DNA of 64,000 bases from Macrostomum hystrix. Lineage: Eukaryota > Platyhelminthes > Macrostomidae. A program made the position numbers and the translations under genes. Shown here piece by piece: positions 43,459 through 55,765 of this stretch. Below the pieces are notes generated by a model, which saw nothing but the letters and a program-made list of their open reading frames with translations, searched no databases and had not been told where the DNA came from. The stretch's first letter is position 1, and each line of letters starts with the position of its first letter. The stretch is from positions 2,943,501 through 3,007,500 of the forward strand of contig CATNEN010000037.1 in the NCBI GenBank assembly GCA_950097015.1, read 5' to 3'.

Positions 43459-46400
43459 TCACAGGCCGAGCAGTAGGATTCTAGGATCCTCAACGAAGCT
43501 TTTAATCTTGCGCAGAAAGGTGACGGCCTCCCTGCCGTCAATGAGGCGGTGATCGTAGGTCAGGGCCACAAACATCATGGGCCGGATTTCCACCTTGCCG
43601 TTGACTGCCATGGGCCGGTCGAAGACGCCGTGCATGCCGAGGATGGCCGACTGCGGCGGATTGATGATTGGCGTGCCGAATAGCGAGCCGAACACGCCGC
43701 CGTTCGAAATTGTGAAAGTGCCACCGTCCATGTCCTGCGAATAGCGGCGGCGGGCTATCGTAAGTCTCACCGAAGATTATAATATCGTGTGGGAGATTCC
43801 AAATCTCATATGAGATTCTAAATCTCATGGCAGATTTTTCTATTTCACTGAAAAAATTCTCATGGGAGATTCTTAAATCTCATGGGCGATTCTTAAATCT
43901 CATGGGAGATTCTTAAATCTTATGGGAGATTCTTAAATATCATGGGAGATTCTTAAATCTCATGAGCGATTCTTAAATCTCATGGGAGATTCTAAAATCT
44001 CATAGGAGATTCTTAAATCTCATGGGATATTCTTAAATCTCATGGGAGATTCTTAAAGCGGACGGAAGATTCGCGTTTGGGCGTTTATCCAATTTCGTTG
44101 GAAATTTTCTTGTTTCATATTAGGTTATTATATCTTGAGATTCCTCAGTCTTAAAGTGCCTCTTCTGTGACAATAAGCGATGACAGTAAGTTCTCAATAA
44201 ATTTAAACTACTCCAGGCCAACAAAGCAAACCTCGATAGCCAGCTCATTTTTGCGCGCCTTGGCGCCCAGGGCGGCAATCTCGCGCTCAATATCGGCCAG
44301 GTTCATGTTGTGCACGCCACGCAGCACCGGCACAACCAGGCCCTTCGGAGTAGCAACGGCTACGCTGATATCGACGTAGTCGCGGTAGACAATGTCTCCG
44401 CCTTCGATGACCGCATTCACAGCCGCCTGCTGTTGCAGAGCGTAGGCGGCCGCCTTGACAAATGGGGACATGAAGCCCAGCTTCACCCCGTGCTGCTTCT
44501 CGAAGGCCGGCTGGAATCTGCGGGAAAAGGACAAACGAAGGTCAGGACTGGCTGAGGGAATGGAGGTGGGTCATTGCCGAATAGTTCACTGAAAGTGGAT
44601 GGGCAAAAACTCACTTGGCTCGCATTTCAAACACATTGGACATGTCGATTTCGTTAAAAGTTGTGAGCATAGCGCAGGTGTTTTGCGCCTCCTTCAGCCG
44701 CTCGGCAATGCGCAGTCGCATTCGGGACATTTTGACGCGGCGCTCACCGCGAGCTCCCGGAGCGGCAGCTGCTGACGCGGCCGGAGCAGCAGTTTGAGCT
44801 GCCTGAGGCAGCGGAGGCGGCTTAGTTGGCGCCTGCGAGGAGACCAGCTTGTCCTCCTTTGGTGCCGCCGGAGCAGCTGCCGGCGCCGGCTCTGCATGCT
44901 TGGGCTTCTCCTCTGCTTTCTTTTCCGACTTGGCCGCCGGGGCGGCGCCGCCGGCCTCAATTTTGAACACCTCCTGATGCGCCACCACCTTCTGGCCGTC
45001 TGGCACCAGCAGTTCGGTGATGACTCCGGCGCAGGGAGCGTGCACCTGCACAGACGTCTTGTCGGTCTCAACTTCGGCTACAAGTTCGTCCTCGGCAACA
45101 GAGTCGCCAACCTGCTTCTCCCAGCGAATGTCGCCTTCGGTGACGGACTCAGCAAAGGCTGGCACTTTGCCAGTAACCAGGTTGCCATGGAGGGTGCGGC
45201 CAATGTGAAGGTGGCGAGATAATGACCTGCAAATTAACAGGTGGGGCATAGTGATTTCCTGCTTGAGTATTATGCATTAATACTGTACTTATAAAATAAT
45301 AAAATGTTGTATAAATGTAGTTTTGCTAATACATTGAAAACATGAGTTAAGAAAGTCACCAAGTTGGATTAAGTAGCAATAGAAACACATGGATTGGCAT
45401 TTACTGATTGACAAAAAAGTCAAGCATCACAATACTTTTTAACTAATGTGCAAAGGAATAAAGTTGCATTTCAAATAAGCAAAATGTCTATATTATTTTA
45501 TGATGTCTCTTTTATAAGACCCTAAATTCATTGGTCCATTCATTATTATTTTTATTGACTGTCATAGCTAGCAAAAATAGTTAGGGTTTTTTTATCACAT
45601 TTGATAAAACAAGTAAATATTGGTTTGTTTATGATTTTTTGTGTTACTATTAGAAAAAGTTGGATTAAGGATTTAAGTAGATAAGTCAAGTACAGAAATA
45701 GGATAGGTTAAAAATGATTTGGAAACAATATAATTTAAATAACTATTTATAGATCCATAACTTAACCAATTCTAGGCATGTAGGCAACCAATATCAATAC
45801 TAAATCTCTTACTAGTTTCTAAGCTAGCCATTGGCAGTATTTGTGTGTGTGACAGTTATATACTTAGGAGATATCTATTAGCATTATAATAAGAAATTAA
45901 ATTCTATTCAATAGAAAGTTTGATGAGTTTTAAAATAGGCCACTATGATTGTAATGCATAGCCAAATACTACTAGCCTTAGCCTATGAATCAGACAATCC
46001 AATAGCAATATACTAAAACTCACAAATAACCAACCTTCTAAGATTTAAATGCACATTTTTAGCTCCATAGTTTGGATCATGTAGTTTACTCTGGAAATTT
46101 CTGGTGTACATTTGTGCAGTTGGTATATATTGGCATGCACACGGCATGCACAAGCTTCCAATGGGCATACTCCGCATGCAAAAAGGTGCTTCGCATTTAT
46201 GTTCGTGTCATGTCCACGTCTACGTGCAATAGCACATGGGAGAATGTCAGAGTGGCAAAAAATATATGACAATAAATTGAAATTAAAAATGGTTGGCTAA
46301 AGTATAACTAAGCCGTTCTAAGCTCTAAAGCTGAAATTTCCCATTTTAATCTAAAAGTGATTCAAAACTTTCAAAAATTGTGCAGCTTCAAACTAACTCC

Positions 46401-47979
46401 AAACAAACATTCAAACAAAGTTCAGCATTTTTAATATTGGACAGTAGTTTAGTCTTAATATAAAATATATTGCCTTGAACGAGAGCAAAATTGAACTAAA
46501 AAAATAAGTGCTTTTGGTCTCGCCTTGCTAATCTTGCCTGTATTCTTGGTGTACACAGTCATAGAAATTTGGTTGTGGCTATTTGTGTGGTAGAGTTTAA
46601 ATTAAATGATGGCAATTACATGCTTTAGAAGAAAATCATCCCTTTAGAAAAATATATTAAAACAAATCTAGTAATTAGAAGAATATTTAAACTCTTATTT
46701 AGAACCCAACTTTTACATGAATACTCCAGTTAAGTTTTGTTTAAATGCCATGCAATTTACATTGACCAACGGGACAGACAACCATACAAATAGCCACTAT
46801 CAAGAAATTTATAGTAAAAACTCTTAGTAGTGTACATTGCCTCGCAAAAGCACTTTTTGGCGTGCGTCGGTGTGCAAATGAAAATTTTCCCTTCTTCATT
46901 CTAGCGTGCACCTAGCATGTTCCGGACTATGGTTTTAGCTGATTGAAAGCTAATTGAAATCCAATTAATATACATATAATGGACATAAATACTTGAATAT
47001 ATGGCATGTGTCGTTTCGTTCATTAAATTATTTTCCTTTTGGAAAACAAAACTACACGTAATTTTAGTAATGAATAACAAGTAGGGATAACAAATTTAAC
47101 AATATGCCAAAAAGGATAGCACTCCAGCTAGGCTTAATTTTACATTTTCACATGATGAAGGCTTCTGAACCAGGGACTCCCTGTTCGAGATGCACCTACA
47201 GGAGTACATGTGGCACAGACAGTTTCCGCGCCCAGTGCTAGGACGCTTCCTGTGGTGTGTTGCCCAGCAATATCCACTTTAAAAGAAGCTAACAATCAAC
47301 CTTGCATTCGTTTTTGTTTAATTCGTTATCCGCACTCATTATTCATTACTAAAATTACTTGCAGTTTTGTTTTCTGTAAGGAAAATAATTTAACAAACGA
47401 AATAACACATATGCCAAAAAAATATATGTACATACAAGAAAAATAATAATTTTCTGATATAATCTAAAAAATCAGGACTTTAAGGAATAATTAGTCTCGT
47501 TAGCTATAGTCTAGTCAGGCTAAAGAGAGATAAATAAATAATACATACATAAAATATATACAGCTACACTAAGGCACAATCCTTAATTTTAGCTACAAAT
47601 ACAGATAACTATAATTAAAAAATGTCCTTCACTAATTGCATCTCAAACCGTTAAAAATTATTCATTAAAGGATCATTTCTTAATGATTATTTCTCAATAA
47701 TCATTTACTATAAATTAATTGAAAGAAAATGGACAACTGGCCAAATGCAAAGATAATAATAAATGTTAAAAAAGGAAATAAAACCTACCTGTAGCAGTTA
47801 GAGCGACTTGTACTTTGATGACAAGTCGATGTATAGATGGTCCTCCGGATGAAATTTGAATTAGAGACAGAAGCTACTGGAGCAGCTTGACAAACACACT
47901 TATGATTGTTCTTCGTTAGCAAAACACGAAGAAGTTGCTTACTTGCAACTTGACTGCTTCGAATAACGTGCGCAAACAT
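43459..47979 (-). CDS. DLST: Dihydrolipoyllysine-residue succinyltransferase (2-oxoglutarate dehydrogenase E2), mitochondrial
   Basis: Four exons: 47789-47979, 44615-45226, 44232-44517, 43459-43734; GT..AG borders, matching phases, 454 residues in all, close to the animal enzyme. The N-terminus is Arg/Ser-rich without acidic residues, a typical mitochondrial presequence. The lipoyl domain ([20 protein letters not shown] onward) has the lipoylated Lys in ETDKTSVQV. An Ala/Pro/Lys linker follows, with no E3-binding domain, as in animal DLST. The catalytic domain runs from [15 protein letters not shown] to the end, with [20 protein letters not shown] and the active-site His in [12 protein letters not shown]. 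The enzyme transfers succinyl groups to CoA in the citric acid cycle. Intron 1 (2.6 kb) carries a MITE; intron 3 a 20-bp minisatellite. Confidence 0.97.
43855..44060. repeat. 20-bp minisatellite in intron 3 of DLST
   Basis: About ten copies of CATGGGAGATTCTTAAATCT, with a few point variants, in a 500-bp intron. Confidence 0.9.
46065..46933. mobile_element. MITE with 8-bp target duplication, copy 2, in intron 1 of DLST
   Basis: Begins CCATAGTTTGGATCATG and ends CATGTTCCGGACTATGG, the same terminal repeat as the element at 69-624 with a few changes. TTTTAGCT flanks it on both sides (46057-46064 and 46934-46941), a perfect 8-bp duplication. The interior is longer and has GGCATGCAC-type motifs near each end where copy 1 has GGCGTAAGT. 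Its ends match copy 1 while its middle does not. Confidence 0.85.
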
Positions 47980-48285
47980 GTTTCTTTCAAAAGGACAGGA
48001 TAATATGTACTATTCAGAATAAAGTAAATCAGCTGAACAATGCCAAACGAACAACGGCAGAACAAATTATAAAGTATTTCTTGCAGTACCTTGAATTTAG
48101 GAAATTTGATAGCATTTCACTTGCGGGTAAATGTTTCTACGAAAATCTGTTTCTAATTTAGAGCTTAAGCACTACAACAAAAAAGTTCTATGATGATGAG
48201 TACTCACGACAAAATTAATTTGTCATCAATTTTTTCTTGAAATTCTTTAGCTGTGGGCTTTCCAATATCTCGACCTTGAGCGAGT
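47980..48285. promoter_or_regulatory. Region upstream of DLST start codon
   Basis: About 300 bp of AT-rich DNA between the DLST ATG and a retrotransposon remnant. It should contain the DLST 5' untranslated region and promoter, but no specific motif can be defended. Confidence 0.3.
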
Positions 48286-49450
48286 GTAAGTAACTGCGTT
48301 GACGCGTGGGTCAACGTCAAACAAAAATGTTCAGCTGATGACCTTGCGCTGCTGTCCTCGACCGTTGAGGGAGCTCAGTGCCTGCTGCTGGAAAAGCTGG
48401 TTCAGCGTTGCAGCACGAGCGCCGGCCTGGTGGTCAACACGTGGAAAATTCTCTAGTGCTCTGCGTGCTGGGCGACGTCAAGGCCGCATTACGAGTTGGT
48501 CTGGTAGCTGCAGACGTCCGAGAAGAACTGCGGTGCCGCCGCGTGCCGCCTGGACTTACAATTGCGTTTTGTGAGGGCGGTCTTGCGCTCCGAGGCCCTA
48601 CCTGTTCCAGACGGTAATCGAGACCTAATTCCTGCTGTACAACGCCGAGACCAGCTGCTGGACGCTGATCAATAGTAGTCTGACGAACAGCAATTGTCAA
48701 CGCTGCGTACGACGGGCTGCTGTGCGCCGTCTTTTATATCAGCGGCGAGCGATTTACTAATAAAACACTATCCGCACCGGGTCCTTCTGCCCACAGCTAT
48801 AGCATGTGTAGCTAGGAGGCGATGCTGCTCACAAGATGCGGGCAGCCTACCTGCAAAGAGCTAGTAAATTAAGCTGCCGAACTTGGCGACTGACTGCTAA
48901 CAACTGACGCTGGCGCCCCGGACTCTGTCGGTGGTACGGCATTCGTTTGCGCGGCCAGGCCCTCAAGCTGGGTTTTTGACCATGTCAGTGTGCATTGTTG
49001 CTGCTGTTTTTGGTGGTGTTGTTGCTGGGGCTCACCCGCCAGGTAGCCAAGCGAAAGGCCCGACCAGGAGTGGCAAACCCACGTATCACCATGAGCGTAA
49101 GAAGCATTGGCATGTTATCCTCCCTCCAGGGCTGATCAACGCCGACGTCATCCCTGACGCGTCAGCCGGAACACCAGGAGCCGCCATGCCCAAGGCAGGA
49201 GCGGTCCTGGTAGAGACCGGCATCGGCGGCTGATCGGTCGGACTCCCAGACGGAGCGATCCGCCGGCCCGCCAGACATCGGAGCGATGATGACCTTGCGA
49301 ATAGAGGATTCCCCCAGACAGCCTAGAGGAGGACACTTTAGTTATCGCGACTCCGGGACCAATGGGAAATCAGAGGCGCGATTAAGCCGGGTCGCCACGA
49401 CAGGGCAGTGTCCGTGACCGTGCCCAGATGGCCAAGGGCACCGACCCTGA
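48286..49450 (+). pseudogene. Non-LTR retrotransposon remnant (reverse transcriptase)
   Basis: A reverse-transcriptase catalytic box is visible at about 48334 (ADDLALLSSTVEGAQCLL) followed by a downstream RT pattern (LVQRCSTSAGLVVNT) typical of LINE polymerases. After that the frame breaks repeatedly. The DNA is GC-rich compared with its surroundings. The end of the fragment (48890-48965) resembles 35040-35100. No poly(A) tail or target duplication was identified. Confidence 0.65.
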
Positions 49451-50330
49451 TGGGCCGGCGGGCTGCTGTTGTTGCGCATGTGTGCCCGCTAAATAAGCAT
49501 TTGGTCAGCAGCAACTGCTAAATACTTTACTTCATTCAGCCACTAAGATACGATTGATTGAGGCTTTTGTGATTCGCTACATTGTGCAACACCTAAGTGC
49601 AGGATCTTTGTGTTTGTATCCGTGACAATAAATTGACGAGTCTCGGGCAGAGAATAAAATGACTGCAGCAAATGGCATGCACGATGCACCTTGTGTCATA
49701 GTAATAGCTTTCATAGAAAAATTGCTGATATTTAATTGATTCCAAGGACAACTGTACAGTATACCTAATGTAGTATAGTAGTGTACTGTAGACCGTAGTA
49801 CTGTAGCAGTTCACTACAGTAGTCCTTGGTTCATTCAAGGACCAAAATCATGGTATTTTCGTAACCTGATGTTTTTTGCCGTCCAGGGCTCTACAATTCT
49901 TGAGGCCGAAATAAAGCTTAAATTCGTGATTTATCTCGCAAGCAATTAAAAAAACTACATTTACGAAACGTTAAAAAATTAGAAACGATCGCAGGGTGCA
50001 TTTAGGTTGCAGACTTTGTTTTAAATATGAGTATGTTGCTTAGTATTTGTACCCTAAAAACCTCGATATAGCCGTGATCACTTTGTCGATTCCAAAATCG
50101 TGGATCAATAGTAGCTCTAGATTTGATTATGCATGCGTTATTTTAGACCGAATGCAAAAAATACGAGAATACATACTCGTATATATCAATATTGAGAATC
50201 GGAAGCATATATTTTTGCTCAGTTGAAGTCAGTGACAACTAAAACACAGGTGTATTGTAAGGTACGGCGATATGTTTATCATCAAAATACACTGCATGTA
50301 AACGTATAGTTGAGTCAGTTGGCGTGAGCA
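49451..50330. other. Intergenic stretch
   Basis: AT-rich. A small imperfect inverted stretch around ACTGTAC/GTACAGT lies at 49750-49820. Nothing else seen. Confidence 0.4.
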
Positions 50331-51524
50331 TCAAAATAATCCATAGTTTCTCCTTAATTGGTAGCTCTGAATTGGCTGGCGCCGTAGTCGATTGCGTTGT
50401 ACGAGTATCTTCGGTGTTTCCACAGAGAATCGGACGAAAGGTTGGGGCTGACTGCTACTTTGATCGTGATCACTAGTTAATCCTGTCGTTGAATGTTGCA
50501 CAGAGTCATCCACTGGACTATAGATATCGTTGTTTGCGACCGTCTCAGTCCAGAACTGACGAAATCGTTCAGCCGAATTATTCTGGTCGTTGTTTGTTGT
50601 ACCTTTCTTTCTGAACCTGGGTTTTAGATAACCAGAATTAGTTCTTCCAGTCCGATCTGCAGGGTTGTAAGCGCGGCCGATGGCAGCGTCTTGGGATCGA
50701 TTCATACCAACTGGCTGGACAGCGTCTTCGTTAAATGAAGTGAACTTCCGATTTTTTCTGGCACTTGCAGCAGCCGGCTTGCCGGGATTTCCGGCTTGAA
50801 AGCGCTGTGTCTTGAATTCCTCTTGTAGCCAACGCGCTTCGCTCCAACTGCGAGACCAGCTGCGAGATCGGACATGATTGGAATCGACGTTCTTCCGATA
50901 AATTACGTCTGGATTTGTTGATGAAGGATAAACTATGGTGGCGTTTCTAAATTTAGATTCGGTTTTTTCCATGAGAAGTTTTGCTCCTGGCTCGCTTCGC
51001 ACTGGCGCACGGAAATGTCGTCGATTGAGCGCTGGCAACTCACCCGAGGACTCCTCGGAGGTCGCTGTGGTCTCCTCAGTAGTGACGCGCTTTCTTCGCT
51101 GCCGCTCGATTCTGGCCTTCAAAGCAGTGACGGTCATGGGCCGGTGTGCGGCGTCGATTTGACCCGGCGCGCGCCTCATGGGCCGCCTCCTTTGATTTTT
51201 CGCGTGCCAGCTCTCGTCATCCGACCAGTACTGCCGGGCGTCAAGGATTTCCTTCGCCACGACTCGCTGCTGTTGCCGTTGCTGCTCTGATATGCTGCCC
51301 AAATCGGCTACAGTTGCCCGAGGAATTTCAATCTGCGTCCTGAGCAGCTGAAAGTAGAACTGATCGCCGCGACTACCAGCTCTGCGAGGATCATTGCCTG
51401 CATGCTGAATTGGCAGCTTTAGCTGACTAACTAGGGCTCCATTTAGACTGACGCGGGCTGCAGTTGCCTTGTGTAGGTTTTCGTATGCAAATGTCGGCGC
51501 TATGTCAGTTGTAGTAGCTGCCAT
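50331..51524 (-). CDS. Single-exon basic, disordered protein of unknown function
   Basis: ATG at 51522-51524 (MAATTTDIAPTF) opens 397 codons to a stop with no break. An in-frame leucine codon six codons upstream is not needed as a start. The N-terminal 100 residues are moderately ordered (QLLRTQIEIPRATVADLG). The rest is rich in Arg, Ser, Gln and Asn with basic clusters (KNQRRRPMRRAPGQ, RSRSWSRSWSEARW), which suggests a disordered nucleic-acid or cytoskeletal binder. No catalytic motif or membrane span. The length without interruption argues it is real, but I do not recognise a family. Confidence 0.65.
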   Translation of the reverse strand: MAATTTDIAPTFAYENLHKATAARVSLNGALVSQLKLPIQHAGNDPRRAGSRGDQFYFQLLRTQIEIPRATVADLGSISEQQRQQQRVVAKEILDARQYWSDDESWHAKNQRRRPMRRAPGQIDAAHRPMTVTALKARIERQRRKRVTTEETTATSEESSGELPALNRRHFRAPVRSEPGAKLLMEKTESKFRNATIVYPSSTNPDVIYRKNVDSNHVRSRSWSRSWSEARWLQEEFKTQRFQAGNPGKPAAASARKNRKFTSFNEDAVQPVGMNRSQDAAIGRAYNPADRTGRTNSGYLKPRFRKKGTTNNDQNNSAERFRQFWTETVANNDIYSPVDDSVQHSTTGLTSDHDQSSSQPQPFVRFSVETPKILVQRNRLRRQPIQSYQLRRNYGLF

Positions 51525-52800
51525 TTCTCTGGCTTCATGCAAAAAGAAGGCTCTTTACTTTATTACAAATCGCACACTTTGTCTCAGATACCCTGCCGCG
51601 ACTACTAAATAGATTGGCGGGATGAGCTGGCTTCATTGTGCAAGCACTTTTTTCTTTATTGTCTCTTGTAGAGAAGAAGCTGTGCTACTGAAAATGCCTC
51701 TGTTAAGCATTGCCCTATTTATGTACACAGCAGCCAAGTGCAGCCCGCTGAGACAGTCCCGACTTCTCACGGCTGCGTGCGCACAGCTCGTGCGAACCTT
51801 TGTAAGTCTCTCTACGTAGCAGACTCGCGAATATGTAATACTGCAGGTGACATTATTCTCTGCCTGTGGAATTTATCAAGCAATTTTTAAAGAGAACAAC
51901 AAACTGCGAGTGTATTTTGACGAAGCAATGAATTTTTTTAGTTGTGAGAACGGCTCTTAGAGACATTGCAGAGAAATTGTCCACCCAACTGTACTAAATT
52001 TGTACTATAGTGCACTTTAGAAAAAGTATTTTCATAGTTTCTGTGTAGGTTTTTTAGGCTTTAGCTCTACAGCACGAAGCAGAATAGCAGGAAATACTTA
52101 ATTGTGCATGTAGCTCAGGAACAGCCCCAAAAAATTAAGAGCTGAATTAATCAACAATCTTTTTTTACTATTTAGGGCAAAAGTTTTTTTGCTGAGATGT
52201 GCATGTATTTTTAGAACTAATTTATATAAACATTTTTCCTAACTCAACCAGCAAATTGAATTACAAGGGAGATTTTGGGCAAAGTTAATCATGAGACGTC
52301 TTTGTATATGAGTTATATTGGTTTTATGCTCTCAAAACCTTACAAAATTAATACAAATTGTATAATTAATAAAGTAGCTTTGAAAAAACTAATATAATTA
52401 TTAAGTGAGCATGTAATAATGTGCTTAGTCAAGGTAACACAAATTTTCTTACTCACACACAGGCTATATAATGCTCGAGAAAAGACAGTTCAGGTCACCC
52501 AGACTTGCTGACACATCTTGGGAAGTGCAAGTCATTTTTGCTCAGAAACAATTAAATAAGCGGATAGGGAAGGTATAGGAGAGGGATAGCGGTAGCTTGA
52601 AGAGCAGCTGTTAGTAGATCAGTGTGAACTGCTGGTAAGTATGATCGACAATTTAGACAACTCGTACTCGTTGTAGATTTCTGTCGGTACTGTTCCAAGG
52701 ACCACTGGATGGGAGTTCTACTTCTTGGTCCTTGAACGGTTCCTTGAGAAAAGCCTGAAAAAGCAAGCGATTCCATTATACCAGGTGCAAGGAGAACTAA
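51525..52800. other. Intergenic region
   Basis: AT-rich, with only short frames. It contains no array or inverted repeat up to the element arm at about 52807. Confidence 0.4.
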
Positions 52801-53059
52801 TAATTTCGAAATCTGCTAGGAAGTGGCTATTCGTAGGGCAGTCCGGAAATATAAAATCCAATAATTCACCATGAGGAAGCTTGCCGCGGGTTGGCGAATA
52901 CGTATAATTTTATCATCTAACCGTGCAGAAAATTATCAAACAGTTTTTATTCATAAGAAAAATCTACAAGCATCGCAGTTTACATTTTAGATTTGTTATA
53001 ACTCGTTTCATCATTTCTTGGAAATGCACTACAAGATAGGAGATTCTGCCGTACGAATA

Positions 53060-54924
53060 ACCGTCCTTCAGTTAGCACAACGAAGCAAAAATATTTTTTT
53101 AGAAAAATTTTTATGAAGTGTGCCAGAGCTGATTTTTTTGTAGGAGGTTGTGCCACTGCTGAATTGAATGTGCCAGGTGCTTTTGAAGTAAATGTGATTG
53201 ATCACAATGATTTATATAGGTTTTAATTGCTCGATTTTTGTGCTAGATTTTGTGCTAGTAGATTGTGGCCTCATTATTAGTGTGCCACTTTTCTTGTGCG
53301 TGTTTTCCTGAATATAAGATAATTGTCTCGAGCTTTAATTCTATTAACACAAAATTAATACAACACCTATACCGCAGGTCAGTTTTCTTTGTTATGCTTT
53401 TTATATTTTTTTTCCGCGCGCCAAATTAAATATCACGTGGCATACCGTTCGAGGGTTTTGTCATAAAGTAATTATAATATCATTGCATTAGAAAAAGTCT
53501 GTCTTGAGCTAAACAGTGACGAATCAAATTCAATTCGTGCTATACATGCATCTACTCTACATGAGTTAATGTAACGAAGCAAAATAATTATGAAATGAAA
53601 TTTAGATATAAAATATTAGCATTGCAGAAGCATATGCAGCATATGCTTTGTTCTATTTATATACAAAAATGTATATTCATGCACACCCTGCTTTATTATG
53701 TAATTCAGTATTTCTAAAAGATTATGGACAGTTTAGCCGTGCTTTCTATTCAATCTCAGTTTCATTTTACTACATCTGAGAACAGACTGCAGCAATATAT
53801 TCAGATTCCCTCTCTATTTGTATTGACAAACATGTGTTGTTTTCTTTTGTAATATGTTTCTAAATAATGAAATGCCACTTTCTTGCTTTTATTCATTGAA
53901 TAATTTTTACAATGCATAGATAAATTATTGTACATAGGATAAGATATCAATCAAAGGCAAGCTAACATGACAGGGAAATGTTAATGCATTTAAACATTGT
54001 ATTGGTGAACAAAAGGCCAAAGCTAAATTATGTGTAGTTAGGTTGCACAATTCAATAGTAGTATATAAAGTTCAAAAGTAAATTGGCATGTATTTCTGCA
54101 ATTTTGAGCTATATGGGAAATATATATTGTTCTATTGTTTCATTGATCTAATGTATATAAAAACATTAAGGGCATATTTTAAATATATTAAATACTTTAC
54201 TATTATGTTTCAATATTTATTTCTATAATATAAACTTATTAGAAAAAAAACAGATTTCACAGTGAATCTAGCACTATATCTGGCATTTGATCTGGCAGAG
54301 ATCTGGCAGTAGATTTGGTAGTCAATCTGGCAGTGGATCTGTCAGAGATATGGCATGATATAGTGTTATATAGGGGCCTAGTGTAATATGGCATAATATG
54401 ATGTGATATGATATGATATGGCAGATATGGTGTTATATGGCCTGATATGGTATAATATGGCATTGAATGGTATGATATGGTGTGATATGGTATGATATGG
54501 CATTACATGGCATGATATGGCATTATATGTTGTTATATGGCCTGATATGGTATGATATGGTGTGATATGGTATTATATGGCTTTATATGGTGTTATATGG
54601 CCTGATATGGTATAATTTGGCATAATATGGCATGATATGGTATGACATGGTATGATATGGCATTATATGTTGTTATATGGCCTGATATGGTATGATATGG
54701 TGTGATATGGTATTATATGGCTTTATATGGTGTTATATGGCCTGATATGGTATAATATGGTATTGTATGGTATGATATGGTGTGATATGGTAGTATATGG
54801 CTTTATATGGCATAAGATAGCATAATGTGGTATGATATGGTATGACATGGTACAATATGGCATTGAATGGTATGATATGGTATTATATGGTATAATTTGG
54901 CATAATATGGCATGATATGGTATG
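53060..54924 (+). repeat. Left inverted arm of the foldback element
   Basis: Matches 56030-57793 in reverse complement almost base for base in the outer part; one difference noted is GCGCGCCAAATT at 53417 against GCGCGTCAAATT. The inner decamer array (about 54355 onward, built from GATATGGTAT) differs by small unit gains, which accounts for the 100-bp longer left arm. Confidence 0.9.
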
Positions 54925-55146
54925 ATATGGCATGATATGGTATGACATGGTATGATATGGCATTATATGTTGTTATATGGCGTGATATGGTATGATATTG
55001 TGTGATATGGTATTATATGGCTTTATATGGCATAAGATGGCATAATGTGGTATGATATGGCATGATATGGTATTTAAATGACATGCTATGGTGTGAAATG
55101 GAGTGATGTAGCACATTATTGTTTTTTCATGTTAATATTGATATAG

Positions 55147-55755
55147 TATGGTTTAATATTTGTCTATTGTTTTAAAAAATTCTCCTATAATGCAATTGTT
55201 GCAGCTCCGGTTCTTGACTTCGGCCCTGATGGGGCTTTGCCTGAAGTGGCCTCGCCACTAAACTGTCCTGCTGCACCAGCTGCTGTTCTGCTAACAGTGC
55301 CAGAGGGTGTTTCCTTGGCACAAGCTTGCAAGCGTCTGTGCTCTTGTACACAGTTGTATTCTAGCACTGATTTGCGTATCAGAGGGGTTGGTGAAAACTC
55401 ATATCGTCGATATGGCCATGACGGAGTTTCTGTAGTCCAGCTTAAAGTTCTACCGTCTCGAGTTGGTCTTCTGCATGGAATGCATGGAAATGACATTCGA
55501 CATGAATATCGTGTCAACGGCCGTGCTTGGTTGGAAGCCCTGCAGCATCAACAGGTGATGGACATGGTGCAGGGAGGCGACATTCAGCCACAGCTTTTGC
55601 TACAAAGGGAACGAAAAAAGCTACGCAAAGATATCGATAGAATTATAAATACCGGATCGGAAGAAACCGTCGCACTGCTATCAGCTTTTGTTACTGGTAT
55701 AAGAGTTAGAAATAACATCGAAGATCGGGACTTAAAGAACTTTAAAACCAGATGA
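55147..55755 (+). CDS. Core open frame 1 of the foldback element, unknown function
   Basis: Open for 203 codons between an upstream TAG and a TGA, but without an ATG near its start; the first Met is deep inside (GMHGND). An acceptor-like TTGTTGCAG at 55193-55201 could make it an exon. Protein features: VPEGVSLAQACKRLCSCTQL, SYRRYGHDGVSVVQLKVL, and a charged helix (LLLQRERKKLRKDIDRI) predicted to form a coiled coil. It resembles no transposase I know (no DDE-type spacing or zinc ribbon). It may be a captured host exon or an element protein. Confidence 0.5.
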   Translation, partial: YGLIFVYCFKKFSYNAIVAAPVLDFGPDGALPEVASPLNCPAAPAAVLLTVPEGVSLAQACKRLCSCTQLYSSTDLRIRGVGENSYRRYGHDGVSVVQLKVLPSRVGLLHGMHGNDIRHEYRVNGRAWLEALQHQQVMDMVQGGDIQPQLLLQRERKKLRKDIDRIINTGSEETVALLSAFVTGIRVRNNIEDRDLKNFKTR

Positions 55756-55765
55756 TATAGAATAA

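Noticed and set aside
44694-45222. Alternative frames in DLST exon 2
   Set aside because: They arise from the Ala/Pro-rich linker; the sense frame is unambiguous.
48931-49233. 100-codon plus-strand frame after the LINE remnant
   Set aside because: GC-rich, no family resemblance, and inside decayed retrotransposon sequence.
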